64,000 nt of DNA from Mycolicibacter sp. MU0083 (GTDB taxonomy: Bacteria; Actinomycetota; Actinomycetes; Mycobacteriales; Mycobacteriaceae), in the NCBI RefSeq assembly GCF_963378075.1, contig NZ_OY726394.1:2480001-2544000 (forward strand), given 5' to 3'. The translations under genes and the position numbers were made by a program. Positions 20,570 to 29,161 of the stretch are shown here, piece by piece. How positions within the stretch are numbered: the first letter of the stretch is position 1; each line of letters begins with the position of its first letter. The notes below the pieces were generated by a model, which ran no database searches, was not told the origin of the DNA, and was given only the letters and a program-made list of their open reading frames with translations.

Positions 20570-21148
20570 TCATGGGCAACTGACCGTCATTTTGTATGGG
20601 AAATTGATTTTGGATTGAAATGACTCCGCTTCCACGTCCATCACATCAGCAATTGAACCTGAGACTACATGCGTTCTTCCCGACTGAGAATGAACCGCAT
20701 CAAACCCGAATCTCGACTTGGCCTCGACATACTTGCCTTGATATTGGATCGCAAGCTCGCCGACGCTGCCGTCATTCATAATTTTGACCACGACCTGGTC
20801 GATTTTTTTGCCGAGCTCCCAAACTGTTTCGAGATCCGGATATTGCTTCCTCGCGATTTCATACACTGCTTTCTCATTCGAGGCTATAGAAAGGCTGACT
20901 GATAGTGGCTCACCTGCTGAGGTTCCGGAAACTGAAACACAGTCCACCGGCGCGTCGATACTTCCCTCAACACCATTCAGAGTGAAAGTTGTCTGGTGTC
21001 CATTCCCAGAAATTCCGCTATCGTTCTTGGCTTGACTGTCGCGCGGAGACTGAGCGGTCGACCTTGTCGAAGAATTCCCGTTTCCAGAGCAGGCCGAGCC
21101 AGCAAGGCACGCAACTGTCAAACACACTGCGACCAAGACTCTCTGCAC
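20570..21148 (-). CDS. LpqH-like (19-kDa antigen family) lipoprotein
   Basis: This 192-residue lipoprotein has a lipobox ending AGSAC (Cys20), a Ser/Asn/Gln-rich linker and a domain resembling LpqH. Shared features are the GSIDAPVDCVSVSG early cysteine, HVVSGSIADVMDVEA late segment and a final MTVSC cysteine, which could pair with the first. AAGGAG lies 7 nt before the GTG. The codon usage is far more AT-rich than that of its neighbours, suggesting transfer. LpqH-family proteins are surface-exposed TLR2 ligands; the role of this divergent member is unknown. Confidence 0.75.
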   Translation of the reverse strand: MQRVLVAVCLTVACLAGSACSGNGNSSTRSTAQSPRDSQAKNDSGISGNGHQTTFTLNGVEGSIDAPVDCVSVSGTSAGEPLSVSLSIASNEKAVYEIARKQYPDLETVWELGKKIDQVVVKIMNDGSVGELAIQYQGKYVEAKSRFGFDAVHSQSGRTHVVSGSIADVMDVEAESFQSKINFPYKMTVSCP

Positions 21149-21432
21149 CGTTCCGCTCCTTGGATCAGGCCCTAAATATCCCTAGGATTCAGTATTGCAT
21201 CTCGCCCCGAATTCAAGGAGCGGAAGGCATTCATGGCACGGGAAACGTCTGGTGCCATGCCTGCGATTCCGTGGCATAACTATATCCGGCACCAACGAAT
21301 CCGGGATGGATTGAACTCCGGATTCATACGATCGGACGACACAGCGGGGCAGGAAGCGACGATTCCAGACGGCGCAGACTTCTAGATTGAGATGGACTCC
21401 ACGGCTATTGGCGGATTCATGAGTAAACCGAT
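21149..21432. other. AT-rich intergenic stretch
   Basis: There are 284 bp between the lipoprotein start and the recX stop, markedly AT-richer than the surroundings. I see no convincing gene, RNA gene or repeat apart from the lipoprotein Shine-Dalgarno region. An 84-codon frame on the minus strand exists but is not supported. Confidence 0.5.
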
Positions 21433-21972
21433 TCAAACCCTCCGGCGTTCCCGCTCGGCGGCCAGTTCGGTGCTGACCACGTCGTAGGCCATCGAGGGGT
21501 TGTAGCCGCGCCGGGCGAGCATCGCCACCAGCCGGCGGGTGACCTTGAGGTCGTCGTCGCCGCCGAGGGTCTCCCGGCGCAGCTTGGCGTGCACCAGCTG
21601 TTCGGCTCGGTCACGTTCGGCGGCGGCGTCGATACCTTCGAGGGCACCGGCGATCACGTCTTCGGCGACACCTTTGGTGCGTAGTTCGACGGCCAGCGCT
21701 TTGCGGCCCTTGCCGGCGTGTTCCCGCCGGGACCGCACCCACTGTTCGGCGAAGTCGACGTCGTCGATCAGTTTGGCCGCGGCCAACCGATCGAGCACCC
21801 GCTCGCTGACGTCATCGGGGTATCCCCGCTTGGCCAGTTGACCGGCGAGCTCCGCGCGGGTGCGTGCCCGCGCGGTGAGCAGGCGAAGACACAGCGACTT
21901 CGCCTGCTCAGCGCGCTTGGCCGGATCGACCTCGACCGGCTCAGAAGTCGACGGGGGCGGGCAGAACGTCAT
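21433..21972 (-). CDS. recX: RecA regulator RecX
   Basis: RecX binds RecA filaments and inhibits recombinase and coprotease activity. This 179-residue protein has the tandem three-helix repeats ([46 protein letters not shown]). The ATG at 21972 gives a protein starting [14 protein letters not shown], the same opening as M. tuberculosis RecX, and overlaps the recA 3' end by 32 bp, as in other mycobacteria. Confidence 0.95.
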   Translation of the reverse strand: MTFCPPPSTSEPVEVDPAKRAEQAKSLCLRLLTARARTRAELAGQLAKRGYPDDVSERVLDRLAAAKLIDDVDFAEQWVRSRREHAGKGRKALAVELRTKGVAEDVIAGALEGIDAAAERDRAEQLVHAKLRRETLGGDDDLKVTRRLVAMLARRGYNPSMAYDVVSTELAAERERRRV

Positions 21973-22990
21973 CGGCCAGCTCATCGGTCAGCACGGCGCC
22001 GATACCGAGCTTCTCCTTGATCTTCTTTTCGATCTCATTGGCCACATCGACGTTGGTCAGCAGGTAGTTGCGGGCGTTCTCCTTACCCTGCCCCAGCTGT
22101 TCGCCGTCGTAGGTGAACCAGGACCCGGACTTGCGGATGAAGCCCTGGTCCACACCCATGTCGATCAGCGAGCCCTCCCGGGAGATGCCCCGGCCGTAGA
22201 GGATGTCGAACTCGGCCTGCTTGAACGGCGGCGACACCTTGTTCTTGACGACCTTGACCCGGGTGCGGTTGCCGACCGCGTCGGTGCCGTCCTTGAGGGT
22301 CTCGATCCGTCGGACGTCCAGACGCACCGACGCGTAGAACTTCAACGCCTTTCCGCCCGTGGTGGTTTCGGGGCTGCCGAACATCACCCCGATCTTCTCG
22401 CGCAGCTGGTTGATGAAGATCGCGGTGGTGCCCGAATTGTTCAGGGCGCCGGTCATCTTCCGCAGCGCCTGGCTCATCAGCCGGGCCTGCAGGCCGACGT
22501 GACTGTCGCCCATCTCGCCTTCGATCTCCGCGCGCGGCACCAGGGCGGCCACCGAGTCGATGACCAGGATGTCCAGGGCACCGGAACGGATCAGCGTGTC
22601 GGCGATCTCCAGCGCCTGCTCCCCGGTGTCGGGCTGGGACACCAGCAGCGAGTCGGTGTCCACGCCGAGTTTCTTGGCGTATTCGGGGTCCAGGGCGTGC
22701 TCGGCGTCGATGAACGCCGCGATCCCGCCGGCGGCCTGGGCGTTGGCCACCGCGTGCAGTGCCACGGTCGTCTTACCCGAGGACTCCGGGCCGTAGATCT
22801 CGACGACCCGGCCGCGGGGCAGGCCGCCGATGCCTAGCGCCACGTCCAGGGCGATCGAACCGGTCGGGATGACCGAGATCGGCTGACGCACCTCGTCTCC
22901 GAGGCGCATCACCGAGCCTTTGCCGAAGTTCTTGTCGATCTGGGCCATCGCCAGTTCGAGTGCTTTTTCGCGATCGGGGGCTTGCGCCAT
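21941..22990 (-). CDS. recA: Recombinase RecA (no intein)
   Basis: RecA carries out homologous strand exchange and is the coprotease for LexA. It has 349 uninterrupted residues, with Walker A (GPESSGKTT), the Walker B-type segment [13 protein letters not shown], and L2 loop [33 protein letters not shown]. tuberculosis RecA carries an intein, which is absent here. AGGAGAGG precedes the ATG. An SOS box and an SOS-independent damage promoter lie upstream. Confidence 0.99.
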   Translation of the reverse strand: MAQAPDREKALELAMAQIDKNFGKGSVMRLGDEVRQPISVIPTGSIALDVALGIGGLPRGRVVEIYGPESSGKTTVALHAVANAQAAGGIAAFIDAEHALDPEYAKKLGVDTDSLLVSQPDTGEQALEIADTLIRSGALDILVIDSVAALVPRAEIEGEMGDSHVGLQARLMSQALRKMTGALNNSGTTAIFINQLREKIGVMFGSPETTTGGKALKFYASVRLDVRRIETLKDGTDAVGNRTRVKVVKNKVSPPFKQAEFDILYGRGISREGSLIDMGVDQGFIRKSGSWFTYDGEQLGQGKENARNYLLTNVDVANEIEKKIKEKLGIGAVLTDELADDVLPAPVDF

Positions 22991-23047
22991 GATGCCTCTC
23001 CTGTGGTTCGGTGTTCGGTTTGACCGGTTCTCGGTCGATTGGCCGTG

Positions 23048-23070
23048 ACGCTAGCGGCGGGGTCTGACAA
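23048..23070 (-). promoter_or_regulatory. RecA-NDp/PafBC-type damage promoter of recA
   Basis: On the minus strand TTGTCAGAC, an 8-nt spacer and TAGCGT match the mycobacterial LexA-independent damage promoter (TTGTCRGTG-N8-TANNNT) at 7 of 9 and all fixed -10 positions. It lies 58 bp before the recA ATG. From family knowledge, PafBC activates this promoter class. Confidence 0.8.
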
Positions 23071-23104
23071 CCCCGTCGGGCCGCGCGAACTGCCTCCACA
23101 GTAG

Positions 23105-23120
23105 GCGAACGGATGTTCGA
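23105..23120. promoter_or_regulatory. SOS box upstream of recA
   Basis: GCGAAC-GGAT-GTTCGA matches TCGAAC-N4-GTTCGA except for the first base. It is 35 bp upstream of the PafBC-type promoter, consistent with a second, LexA-controlled recA promoter. Confidence 0.75.
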
Positions 23121-23169
23121 ATCAAGTCAGGCGCGCGGCGTGTCGGCGCGTCAAGACTTTTCTCTCCGG

Positions 23170-24390
23170 TCAGGCCACCTGCATGACGTGCGCGGACGCC
23201 CCGATGGTGGTGTCGCCGGCGCCCATCATGGTGCGCATGAACGCCTCCTGCTCACGCCGGCCACGTAGCGCAGCACGGTCGAGCCCACCGGGCAGCAGCA
23301 GCGCCGCGGCGCTGCGGGCCAGATTCACCGGCATCCGCAGCAGCGGGTACCACGGCAGCACGAAGGCCGGCAGCCCGAGTTTGCGCATGGTGCGCGGCCC
23401 CAGGAAGCTGCTGGTCAACGACAGATGCTGGGCCCGTGCGATGCGACGCCGCAATCCGGCCAGGCCGCCATAGTGCCACTCCAGCGGGTCGTCGGCCATC
23501 GGCTCCGCCAGTTGCCTGGTGGTCTCGTCGGGCGCCGAGAGCGCGCCGAGGGTTTGGTACAGGATGCGGACACCGTCCCGGAAGCTGTGCGGCAGCCAGT
23601 CCTCGCGCACGCCCATCAGCCAGCCGACGTAGCGGGTCAGGTGCGCGATGTCGTCGAGTTCGGCCGGGGACAGCACCAGTCCCAGCATCAGCCCACCGGC
23701 CGGCGGTGCGATCAGCGCACCCACCAGGGTGGCGGCCATGTCGGTCTGGTTGACCGGTAGCCCCCATTCGTCACCGCGCCAATCCGGCAGCGCGGCCACA
23801 TGGCGGCGGACGTATTCGTGGATCAACCGCACCCGGATGGTGGCCCGGTAGCCGGTCCCCAGCGGTTCCAGTCCCCCCTCGCCGCTGACGTCCATCGCCC
23901 ATTGCAGGGTCTCGGCGAAACGCTTGTTGGAGCCCTTCTCCAACACCCCGGTGCGCAGCAGGGTCTTGTTGAACGAGGAGAACTGGTAGCCGCCGAGGAA
24001 CGACACGTCCCGGGCGATGTAGGTGCCGTCGGCACCGCCGCGCCGCAGCGCCCGCTGGCCGCGCCGCACCCGTTCCATCTCGACCCAGTCCGGGATCGGT
24101 TCGAACTCGCCGAAGAACTCCCGCAGCGGTTCGGGCGCATCCGGCACTGCGGCCAGGCCCTCGGCCAGGATCCGCTCGAAGATGGGCCGCGCCCCCTCGG
24201 TGGCCGACATCCACTCGACCAGTCGGCGCATCGGTTCGTCACCGGCGGTCAGGTCCGCACCGATCTGCCGCCACCGCTCGGGACTGGGCTGGTCGATCCT
24301 CAACGCTCCGGCCAGCAGTCGGATGCCGATCGGAACCGCGCCGGGCTTATCGGGGTGTCGAGCGGGTATGGCCTGCGCAGGCGAGTTCAT
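23170..24390 (-). CDS. MpaB/DUF2236-family oxygenase
   Basis: This 406-residue protein belongs to the DUF2236 (ER-bound oxygenase MpaB / latex-clearing protein-like) family, heme-b proteins that oxidise lipophilic substrates. The conserved helix RVRLIHEYVRRHV and the ILYQT and MLGLVLSPAELDDIAHLTRYVGWLMGV segments are characteristic. AGGGGG precedes the ATG. It is divergent from a TetR gene with an inverted repeat between them, so it is probably controlled by that regulator. The substrate is unknown. Confidence 0.85.
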   Translation of the reverse strand: MNSPAQAIPARHPDKPGAVPIGIRLLAGALRIDQPSPERWRQIGADLTAGDEPMRRLVEWMSATEGARPIFERILAEGLAAVPDAPEPLREFFGEFEPIPDWVEMERVRRGQRALRRGGADGTYIARDVSFLGGYQFSSFNKTLLRTGVLEKGSNKRFAETLQWAMDVSGEGGLEPLGTGYRATIRVRLIHEYVRRHVAALPDWRGDEWGLPVNQTDMAATLVGALIAPPAGGLMLGLVLSPAELDDIAHLTRYVGWLMGVREDWLPHSFRDGVRILYQTLGALSAPDETTRQLAEPMADDPLEWHYGGLAGLRRRIARAQHLSLTSSFLGPRTMRKLGLPAFVLPWYPLLRMPVNLARSAAALLLPGGLDRAALRGRREQEAFMRTMMGAGDTTIGASAHVMQVA

Positions 24391-24404
24391 CGGACAGCCC
24401 CCTA

Positions 24405-24425
24405 ACAGATTTGGATAACGTCTGT
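24405..24425. promoter_or_regulatory. Candidate TetR operator between mpaB-like and tetR genes
   Basis: ACAGA-N11-TCTGT forms a dyad between the two divergent start codons (24390 and 24461), where a local TetR repressor would be expected to bind. Confidence 0.4.
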
Positions 24426-24447
24426 GTTCCGAATGTAAAGCCGCTAG

Positions 24448-24453
24448 TAGGGT
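24448..24453 (+). promoter_or_regulatory. tetR -10 hexamer, leaderless type
   Basis: TAGGGT ends 7 nt before ATG 24461. The GTG at 24452 and ATG at 24455 would overlap or nearly touch this hexamer, so 24461 is preferred. Confidence 0.5.
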
Positions 24454-24460
24454 GATGTCA

Positions 24461-25096
24461 ATGAAACGCCCCGAGGTCGTGCGCGACTACGGCGGAATCA
24501 GCGCGGCCGACCGCCGCGCCGAGCGCCGTAGCAGGCTGCTGGCCGCCGGCCGTCAGATCTGGGGCGAATCGGGCATCAGCGAGGTCACCGTCCGCGGGGT
24601 GTGCACCGCGGCGGGACTGACGCCGCGCTACTTCTACGAGCAGTTCCCCAACCGCGACGCGCTGTTCTTCGCCGTCTCCGACGACGTCCGCGACCAACTG
24701 CTCGAGGCGATGGTCACCGCGGGGGTGGGTAACCCCGGGACCCTGACCGAAAAACTGCGGTCCGCGCTGACCGCCTTTCTGGACCTGATCGCCGCCGACC
24801 CCTTCATCCACCGCATCGCCACCAGCGACCTGTCGGCGATACCGGGCCTCAACGAGCACCGCGCCGGCATCCTCGACCTCATCACCGATGCCATCGTCGA
24901 ACACGCCCCCGGGGTGCTCGACGGTCGGGTTCCCGCGCCCGCCGAACTACGCCGCGGTGCGTTGTTCATCGTCGGCGGCGTCAACCAGATCATCGAGACC
25001 TGGCTCGACGACCCGGTCGAGACCACCACCGAACTCGCCGCGATCTGTTCCGATCTCTCGGTGGCCCTGGTCCGCAGCATCGTGCAGCGCGGCTGA
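24461..25096 (+). CDS. TetR-family transcriptional regulator
   Basis: This 211-residue protein has an N-terminal TetR helix-turn-helix (RRSRLLAAGRQIWGESGISEVTVRGVCTAAGLTPRYFYEQFPNRDAL) and a variable ligand-binding C-terminal domain. It is divergent from the MpaB-like oxygenase, which it probably represses. The ATG at 24461 is chosen from promoter spacing; two start codons 6 and 9 nt upstream are in frame. Confidence 0.9.
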   Translation: MKRPEVVRDYGGISAADRRAERRSRLLAAGRQIWGESGISEVTVRGVCTAAGLTPRYFYEQFPNRDALFFAVSDDVRDQLLEAMVTAGVGNPGTLTEKLRSALTAFLDLIAADPFIHRIATSDLSAIPGLNEHRAGILDLITDAIVEHAPGVLDGRVPAPAELRRGALFIVGGVNQIIETWLDDPVETTTELAAICSDLSVALVRSIVQRG

Positions 25097-25101
25097 GCAC
25101 C

Positions 25102-25296
25102 TCACCACTGATCGCGCGGCACGTCGAAATCCGTGCACAGCGCCCACCACACGTCGCGCGGCTCCACCCCGTCCTCGATCGCCTGCGCGGCGGTCCGCCC
25201 ACCCACCGCGGCAAGCACATGGTCGGAGACCACCGAAGTGCCGTAGGCGGCACCGAAACGCGAGGCGACGCGCTCATGGAATTCGGTCAGGCGCAC
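25102..25296 (-). CDS. DUF3046 protein (Rv2738c-like)
   Basis: This 64-residue protein (LTEFHERVASRFGAAYGTSVVSDHVLAAVGGRTAAQAIEDGVEPRDVWWALC) is a standalone DUF3046 domain, found next to recA across actinobacteria. The function is unknown. Its stop nearly meets the tetR stop, and the glycosyltransferase gene ends 9 nt upstream, so it may be cotranscribed with that gene. Confidence 0.88.
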   Translation of the reverse strand: MRLTEFHERVASRFGAAYGTSVVSDHVLAAVGGRTAAQAIEDGVEPRDVWWALCTDFDVPRDQW

Positions 25297-25305
25297 GCGT
25301 CCAAC

Positions 25306-26478
25306 CTACCCAGTGCCCGCCAACGCTTCATGGCACACCCGTACCGGATCGGCGACATCGGTCGCACTGCCGGCGGCCCGGCGCGCGGCCTCGCGGTAGC
25401 CCGACGACGCCAAGACCTCCCCCGCCGCCTCGGCCAGCGCCGGCCCGGTCAGCGGCCGGATCAATCGACCGCTGCCCTGGCGCGCCACCCGATTGGCGAT
25501 CTCCCACTGATCACCGCCGCCGGGCACCACCACCAGCGGCACCCCGGCCAGCAGCCCCTTCGCCACGATCCCGTGTCCACTGCCACAGATCAGCAGGTCG
25601 GCGCGCGCGAGCAGCTCATCTTGGCGCCCCAGCCCGGCGACCGCCCACGGCGGCAGGGTCAGCGGCGGGCCGCTCAGCCTCGACACCGCCACCCGTGCAC
25701 CGTCGGGCAGCCCGGCACCGGGCACCAGGTGTTCCAGCGCCAGTTCGGCGAGGCCCGTCGCGCCGGTCGCCGCCGTGGACGGCGCCACCACCACCAGCGG
25801 ACCGGCGCCCGGCGGCACGTCGAGCACCTGATCGGTCGGCTCGAAGTGCAGCGGCCCCACCACGACGGCGTCGGCGGGCCAATCCGGTCGGGGTACTTCG
25901 AGGGCGGGCAGCGTGGCGATCAGACGCCGTAGCGGCCCCGGATCACGACCCGGCAGTCCGATCCCGATCCGCGCTTCGGCGCGCTGACGCATCCCGCCGC
26001 GCACCGACCGCGCCGTCAGCGACCGCATCACCGCATCCCGCAACCGGCCGCGCAGCCCGGTACCCGGCGCCAGGCCACTGCCGATCGGCGGCAGCCCCTT
26101 CGAGGGCAGGTACAGCGGGTGCGGGCTGAGCTCGACCCACGGGATACCGAGCAGTTCGGCGGCCATCCCCCCGCAGGCCGTGATGACGTCGGAGACCACC
26201 AGATCCGGTGCCAGGGCCCGCAGTAGGTCGCCGTTCTGCACCGCCATCCGCGCCGCCCGGTGGTGCAACTTGGCACCGTCGTCGGCGTCGTCGTCACCGG
26301 CGGTGGGATCGAGTCCGAGCAATTCGGCGGCGTCCACTCCGGCGGCGCGCGCGGTGTCGAGCCACTTCACGCCGGTCAGCAGCGTCGGCGTGTCGCCGGC
26401 GGCCGTGAAGCGCTTGCACAGCGCGATCGCCGGGATCGCGTGACCGGGGTCGGGCCCGGCTACCACCACCACTCGCAT
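25306..26478 (-). CDS. UGT/GT1-type glycosyltransferase (Rv2739c-like)
   Basis: This 390-residue protein has the GT-B layout of macrolide/rhamnolipid-type glycosyltransferases: RVVVVAGPDPGHAIPAIALCKRF at the N-terminus, and a C-terminal nucleotide-sugar site (LLICGSGHGIVAKGLLAGVPLVVVPGGGDQWEIANRVARQGSGR). The usual HGG is GHG here. The ATG at 26478 is where homology begins; an upstream open frame overlaps ephG antisense and is rejected. The acceptor may be a lipid, but this is not shown. It matches Rv2739c by synteny. Confidence 0.87.
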   Translation of the reverse strand: MRVVVVAGPDPGHAIPAIALCKRFTAAGDTPTLLTGVKWLDTARAAGVDAAELLGLDPTAGDDDADDGAKLHHRAARMAVQNGDLLRALAPDLVVSDVITACGGMAAELLGIPWVELSPHPLYLPSKGLPPIGSGLAPGTGLRGRLRDAVMRSLTARSVRGGMRQRAEARIGIGLPGRDPGPLRRLIATLPALEVPRPDWPADAVVVGPLHFEPTDQVLDVPPGAGPLVVVAPSTAATGATGLAELALEHLVPGAGLPDGARVAVSRLSGPPLTLPPWAVAGLGRQDELLARADLLICGSGHGIVAKGLLAGVPLVVVPGGGDQWEIANRVARQGSGRLIRPLTGPALAEAAGEVLASSGYREAARRAAGSATDVADPVRVCHEALAGTG

Positions 26479-26507
26479 CGGCCTACCGTGCCATACCCCA
26501 CCGGGCC

Positions 26508-26513
26508 TAGGGT
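26508..26513 (+). promoter_or_regulatory. ephG -10 hexamer, leaderless type
   Basis: TAGGGT ends exactly 7 nt before the ephG ATG. No Shine-Dalgarno sequence is present. Confidence 0.55.
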
Positions 26514-26520
26514 GGCAGGC

Positions 26521-26967
26521 ATGACCGAACCGACTGTCGAGTCCAGCGCACGCGAAGCCACCGAGAACATCCGCGTCGTGGAGACCTTCCTGGAGGCTCT
26601 GCGCGACGAGGATCTCGACACCGCGGCCTCCGCCCTGGCCGAGGACGTGGTGTACCAGAACGTCGGGGTGCCGACCATCTACGGCCGCGCCGCGACCATC
26701 CGGGTGTTCCGGCAGTTGTCGGGTCGCGGGACCTTCGACGTCAAGATCCACCGCGTCGCCGCCGACGGCGCCTCGGTGCTCACCGAGCGGACCGACGCGT
26801 TGACGTTCGGACCGCTGCGGGTGCAGTTCTGGGTCTGCGGGGTCTTCGAGGTGCGCGGCGGCCGGATCACGTTGTGGCGGGACTACTTCGACTTCCTGGA
26901 CATCCTCAAGGGCACATTGCGGGCCGTGGCGGCAACCGTTTTCCCCGCGCTGCGCCCGACGTTCTAG
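26521..26967 (+). CDS. ephG: Limonene-epoxide hydrolase family epoxide hydrolase EphG
   Basis: This 148-residue enzyme of the limonene-1,2-epoxide hydrolase fold opens epoxides with an Asp-Arg-Asp triad. Candidates are Asp in LAEDVVYQNVGVPTIYGR, Arg in LTERTDAL and Asp in LWRDYFDF. M. tuberculosis EphG (Rv2740) is the same size and acts on sterol or fatty-acid epoxides in vitro. It is divergent from the glycosyltransferase. Its TAG stop doubles as part of the next gene's -10 (TAGGGT). Confidence 0.92.
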   Translation: MTEPTVESSAREATENIRVVETFLEALRDEDLDTAASALAEDVVYQNVGVPTIYGRAATIRVFRQLSGRGTFDVKIHRVAADGASVLTERTDALTFGPLRVQFWVCGVFEVRGGRITLWRDYFDFLDILKGTLRAVAATVFPALRPTF

Positions 26968-26970
26968 GGT
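26965..26970 (+). promoter_or_regulatory. DUF5313 gene -10 hexamer overlapping ephG stop
   Basis: TAGGGT, whose first three bases are the ephG stop codon, ends exactly 7 nt before GTG 26978. Confidence 0.5.
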
Positions 26971-26977
26971 CTCCACC

Positions 26978-27400
26978 GTGTCTGAGAGTTCGAAACCCGC
27001 ACGTCCGAGTCCGATCCAGTATCTCCGCTACTGCTATGGCCGTCCGCTGCCGCCGGAGCTGCGGGACTGGGTCCGCAACGACCTGGCCGGCCCCGGTGCG
27101 ACCGTCCGGATGATCATGCGTGCCCTGGTGCCGACGACGCTGATCCTGCTCCCGTTCTGGTTTTTCCCGGCCGACGTCATGACGCGATTCACCATGACGT
27201 TTCCGATCTGGTCCATGGTGATCCTGTTCGCGCATGCGCTCAACAAGGTGTGGCGCAAACACATGTTGCGGATGCACGGCCTCGACCCGGAGTTAGCCGA
27301 TGCGCGCAAACGCCAGCGCGACGCCCACATCCACCGGTCCTACGAGGAGCGCTACGGTCCGCGCCCGGATTCGGTCGATCAGCGCAGCGACGACATCTAG
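26978..27400 (+). CDS. DUF5313-type two-helix membrane protein
   Basis: This 140-residue protein has a conserved N-terminal motif (PSPIQYLRYCYGRPLPPELRDWVRNDLAGPG), two membrane helices (ALVPTTLILLPFWFF, TMTFPIWSMVILFAHAL) and a basic C-terminal tail (RKRQRDAHIHRSYEERYGP). It resembles the mycobacterial DUF5313 family of unknown function. Its TAG stop overlaps the convergent pspM stop. It occupies the site where M. tuberculosis has pspN (Rv2742c), read on the other strand. Confidence 0.7.
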   Translation: MSESSKPARPSPIQYLRYCYGRPLPPELRDWVRNDLAGPGATVRMIMRALVPTTLILLPFWFFPADVMTRFTMTFPIWSMVILFAHALNKVWRKHMLRMHGLDPELADARKRQRDAHIHRSYEERYGPRPDSVDQRSDDI

Positions 27401-28233
27401 ACCACGCGCGGCAACTCGGCCAGTTCGTCGAATGCCGCGGCCCAACCCAGCATCTTCTCGGTGGCGCCGGCCAACTCCTCGCGGTACCGCAGCTGCGACA
27501 TCGGGGAGTTCGCCGGATCGCCGGACGTCGATACCGATCCATCGTTGGCTGAGGCGACCAATTGCGCTGCGGCGGTGACCATCTCGTTGTACTGGCGAAC
27601 ACCGGCGCTGAGCTGGGCGGTGAACGCGTTGATCGTCGGCACCAGATACGCACTCGACTGCGCGCTGTGCAGCACGGCGCGCTCCATCGACACCACCTCG
27701 GCCGCGGTGGCCGCCATCGTCGACGCGGCGCGGTTGACCGCCGCCGTCAGTTCGGTGATCTCACCCTCGGGCAGCAACCGTCCGCGCTCCAGCACACCCA
27801 ACAGCGACACCATGCCGCGTTCGGAGGCGCCGAGTGCGTACATCGCCGGGCGTGCCGCCGACCCCGGCGGCGGCAGGCGACGCACCGAGGCGGCCCGTTG
27901 CACCGGCAGCGGCACCGAACGCAGCCAGCGGTACCGCAATAACAGCAGCGTCGCCGGTGCCGCCGCCCCCGCCGCGACCAACCCGGTGATCAGCAACACC
28001 CACACCGGGGTGGACCACGACGCGAGCACGGCCGTCACCAGTATCCAGAACCCGCAGGCGGCGGTGAAGAACAGACCCAGGCGCAGCGCCCACCGGCGCT
28101 TGCGCAGCAGCCGGGCCCGGGGATCGGCGATCGACCCCAGCTTGTCGGCGACGATGTCGGCGATCTCACTGGCCCGGTCCACCGCGCGCTGCAGCAACGG
28201 GTGCCGGGCGCTGCCTCCGAGTATCGCGGCCAT
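27397..28233 (-). CDS. pspM: PspM-like membrane partner of PspA
   Basis: This 278-residue protein has two adjacent membrane helices (LGLFFTAACGFWILVTAVLA, VWVLLITGLVAAGAAAPATLLLL) and a helical C-terminal domain (AAVNRAASTMAATAAEVVSMERAV). It begins 5 nt after the pspA stop. By synteny with Rv2743c it is PspM, which in mycobacteria tethers PspA to the membrane and tunes the ClgR response. The usual third partner, pspN, is not present downstream. Confidence 0.85.
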   Translation of the reverse strand: MAAILGGSARHPLLQRAVDRASEIADIVADKLGSIADPRARLLRKRRWALRLGLFFTAACGFWILVTAVLASWSTPVWVLLITGLVAAGAAAPATLLLLRYRWLRSVPLPVQRAASVRRLPPPGSAARPAMYALGASERGMVSLLGVLERGRLLPEGEITELTAAVNRAASTMAATAAEVVSMERAVLHSAQSSAYLVPTINAFTAQLSAGVRQYNEMVTAAAQLVASANDGSVSTSGDPANSPMSQLRYREELAGATEKMLGWAAAFDELAELPRVV

Positions 28234-28238
28234 GGGGG

Positions 28239-29057
28239 TTACCGTCCCAACGGGTTCTCGGGGGTGGGATCGGTCTTCGGCGCCGCCGGGGCGGCCTGTC
28301 CGGCAGCGGTGGCGGTTCCACCGGCCGGCAGCGACTCGCCCCGCATGGAGGCGCGGATCTGTTCCAGCCGCGAGTGGCCGGCCATCTGCACACCGGCCTG
28401 CTCGATCTCGATCATCCGGCCCTGCACCGACCCCTGCGCCAGCTCGGCGGCCCCGATCGCGTTGGCGTAACGCCGTTCGATCTTGTCGCGGACCTCGTCG
28501 AGGCTCGGGGTGGTTCCGGGGGCGGCGATCTCACTCATCGACCGCAGTGACGCGCTGACCTGCTCCTGCATCTTGGCCTGCTCGAGCTGGCTGAGCAGCT
28601 TGGTGCGCTCGGCGATCTTCTGCTGCAGCACCATGGCGTTCTGCTCGACCGCCTTCTTGGCCTGCATCGCCGCCGACAACGCCTGGTCGTGCAGGGTCTT
28701 GAGGTCTTCCACACTCTGTTCGGCGGTGACCAGCTGCGCCGCGAACGCCTCGGCGGCGTTGTTGTATTCGGTGGCCTTCGCCGCGTCGCCGCCGGCGGCG
28801 GCCTGGTCGGCCAGGGTCAGCGCCTGGCGAACGTTGACCTGAAGTTTCTCGATGTCGGCCAGCTGACGGTTCAGCCGCATCTCCAGCTGCCGCTGATTAC
28901 CGATGACCTGCGCGGCCTGCTGGGTCAGTGCCTGGTGCTGACGCTGTGCCTCCTCGATGGCCTGCTGGATCTGCACCTTGGGATCGGCGTGCTCGTCGAT
29001 CTTCGAGTTGAACAACGCCATCAAGTACTTCCACGCCTTGACGAACGGGTTGGCCAT
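28239..29057 (-). CDS. pspA: Phage-shock protein A / 35-kDa antigen
   Basis: This 272-residue PspA/IM30 (ESCRT-III-related) protein begins [36 protein letters not shown], with an amphipathic membrane-binding helix followed by long coiled coils to about 230 and a proline-rich tail (ENPLGR). It stabilises damaged membranes and, in mycobacteria, binds ClgR and PspM. It is Rv2744c in M. tuberculosis. GGAG precedes the ATG. It lies 104 bp downstream of clgR. Confidence 0.95.
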   Translation of the reverse strand: MANPFVKAWKYLMALFNSKIDEHADPKVQIQQAIEEAQRQHQALTQQAAQVIGNQRQLEMRLNRQLADIEKLQVNVRQALTLADQAAAGGDAAKATEYNNAAEAFAAQLVTAEQSVEDLKTLHDQALSAAMQAKKAVEQNAMVLQQKIAERTKLLSQLEQAKMQEQVSASLRSMSEIAAPGTTPSLDEVRDKIERRYANAIGAAELAQGSVQGRMIEIEQAGVQMAGHSRLEQIRASMRGESLPAGGTATAAGQAAPAAPKTDPTPENPLGR

Positions 29058-29161
29058 CAGTCAGCTCCGTCTACTTGTTCCAGTGTTGTCGCGCTACTGC
29101 CGATACCGCTGACCAATTTATCGGGTCACCGGGTATCGAGTGGGTGTTCAAGCCGGGCGCG

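Noticed and set aside
21182..21436. An 84-codon minus-strand frame whose TTG overlaps the recX stop
   Set aside because: It lacks recognisable features and has a weak start; the AT-rich sequence looks non-coding.
21941..22990. Possible intein in RecA, as in M. tuberculosis
   Set aside because: The reading frame is a continuous 349 residues with no splicing-domain insertion.
25306..26976. Longer glycosyltransferase starting at 26976
   Set aside because: The extra 166 codons are antisense to ephG and lack homology; RVVVVAGPDPGH at 26478 is the natural start.
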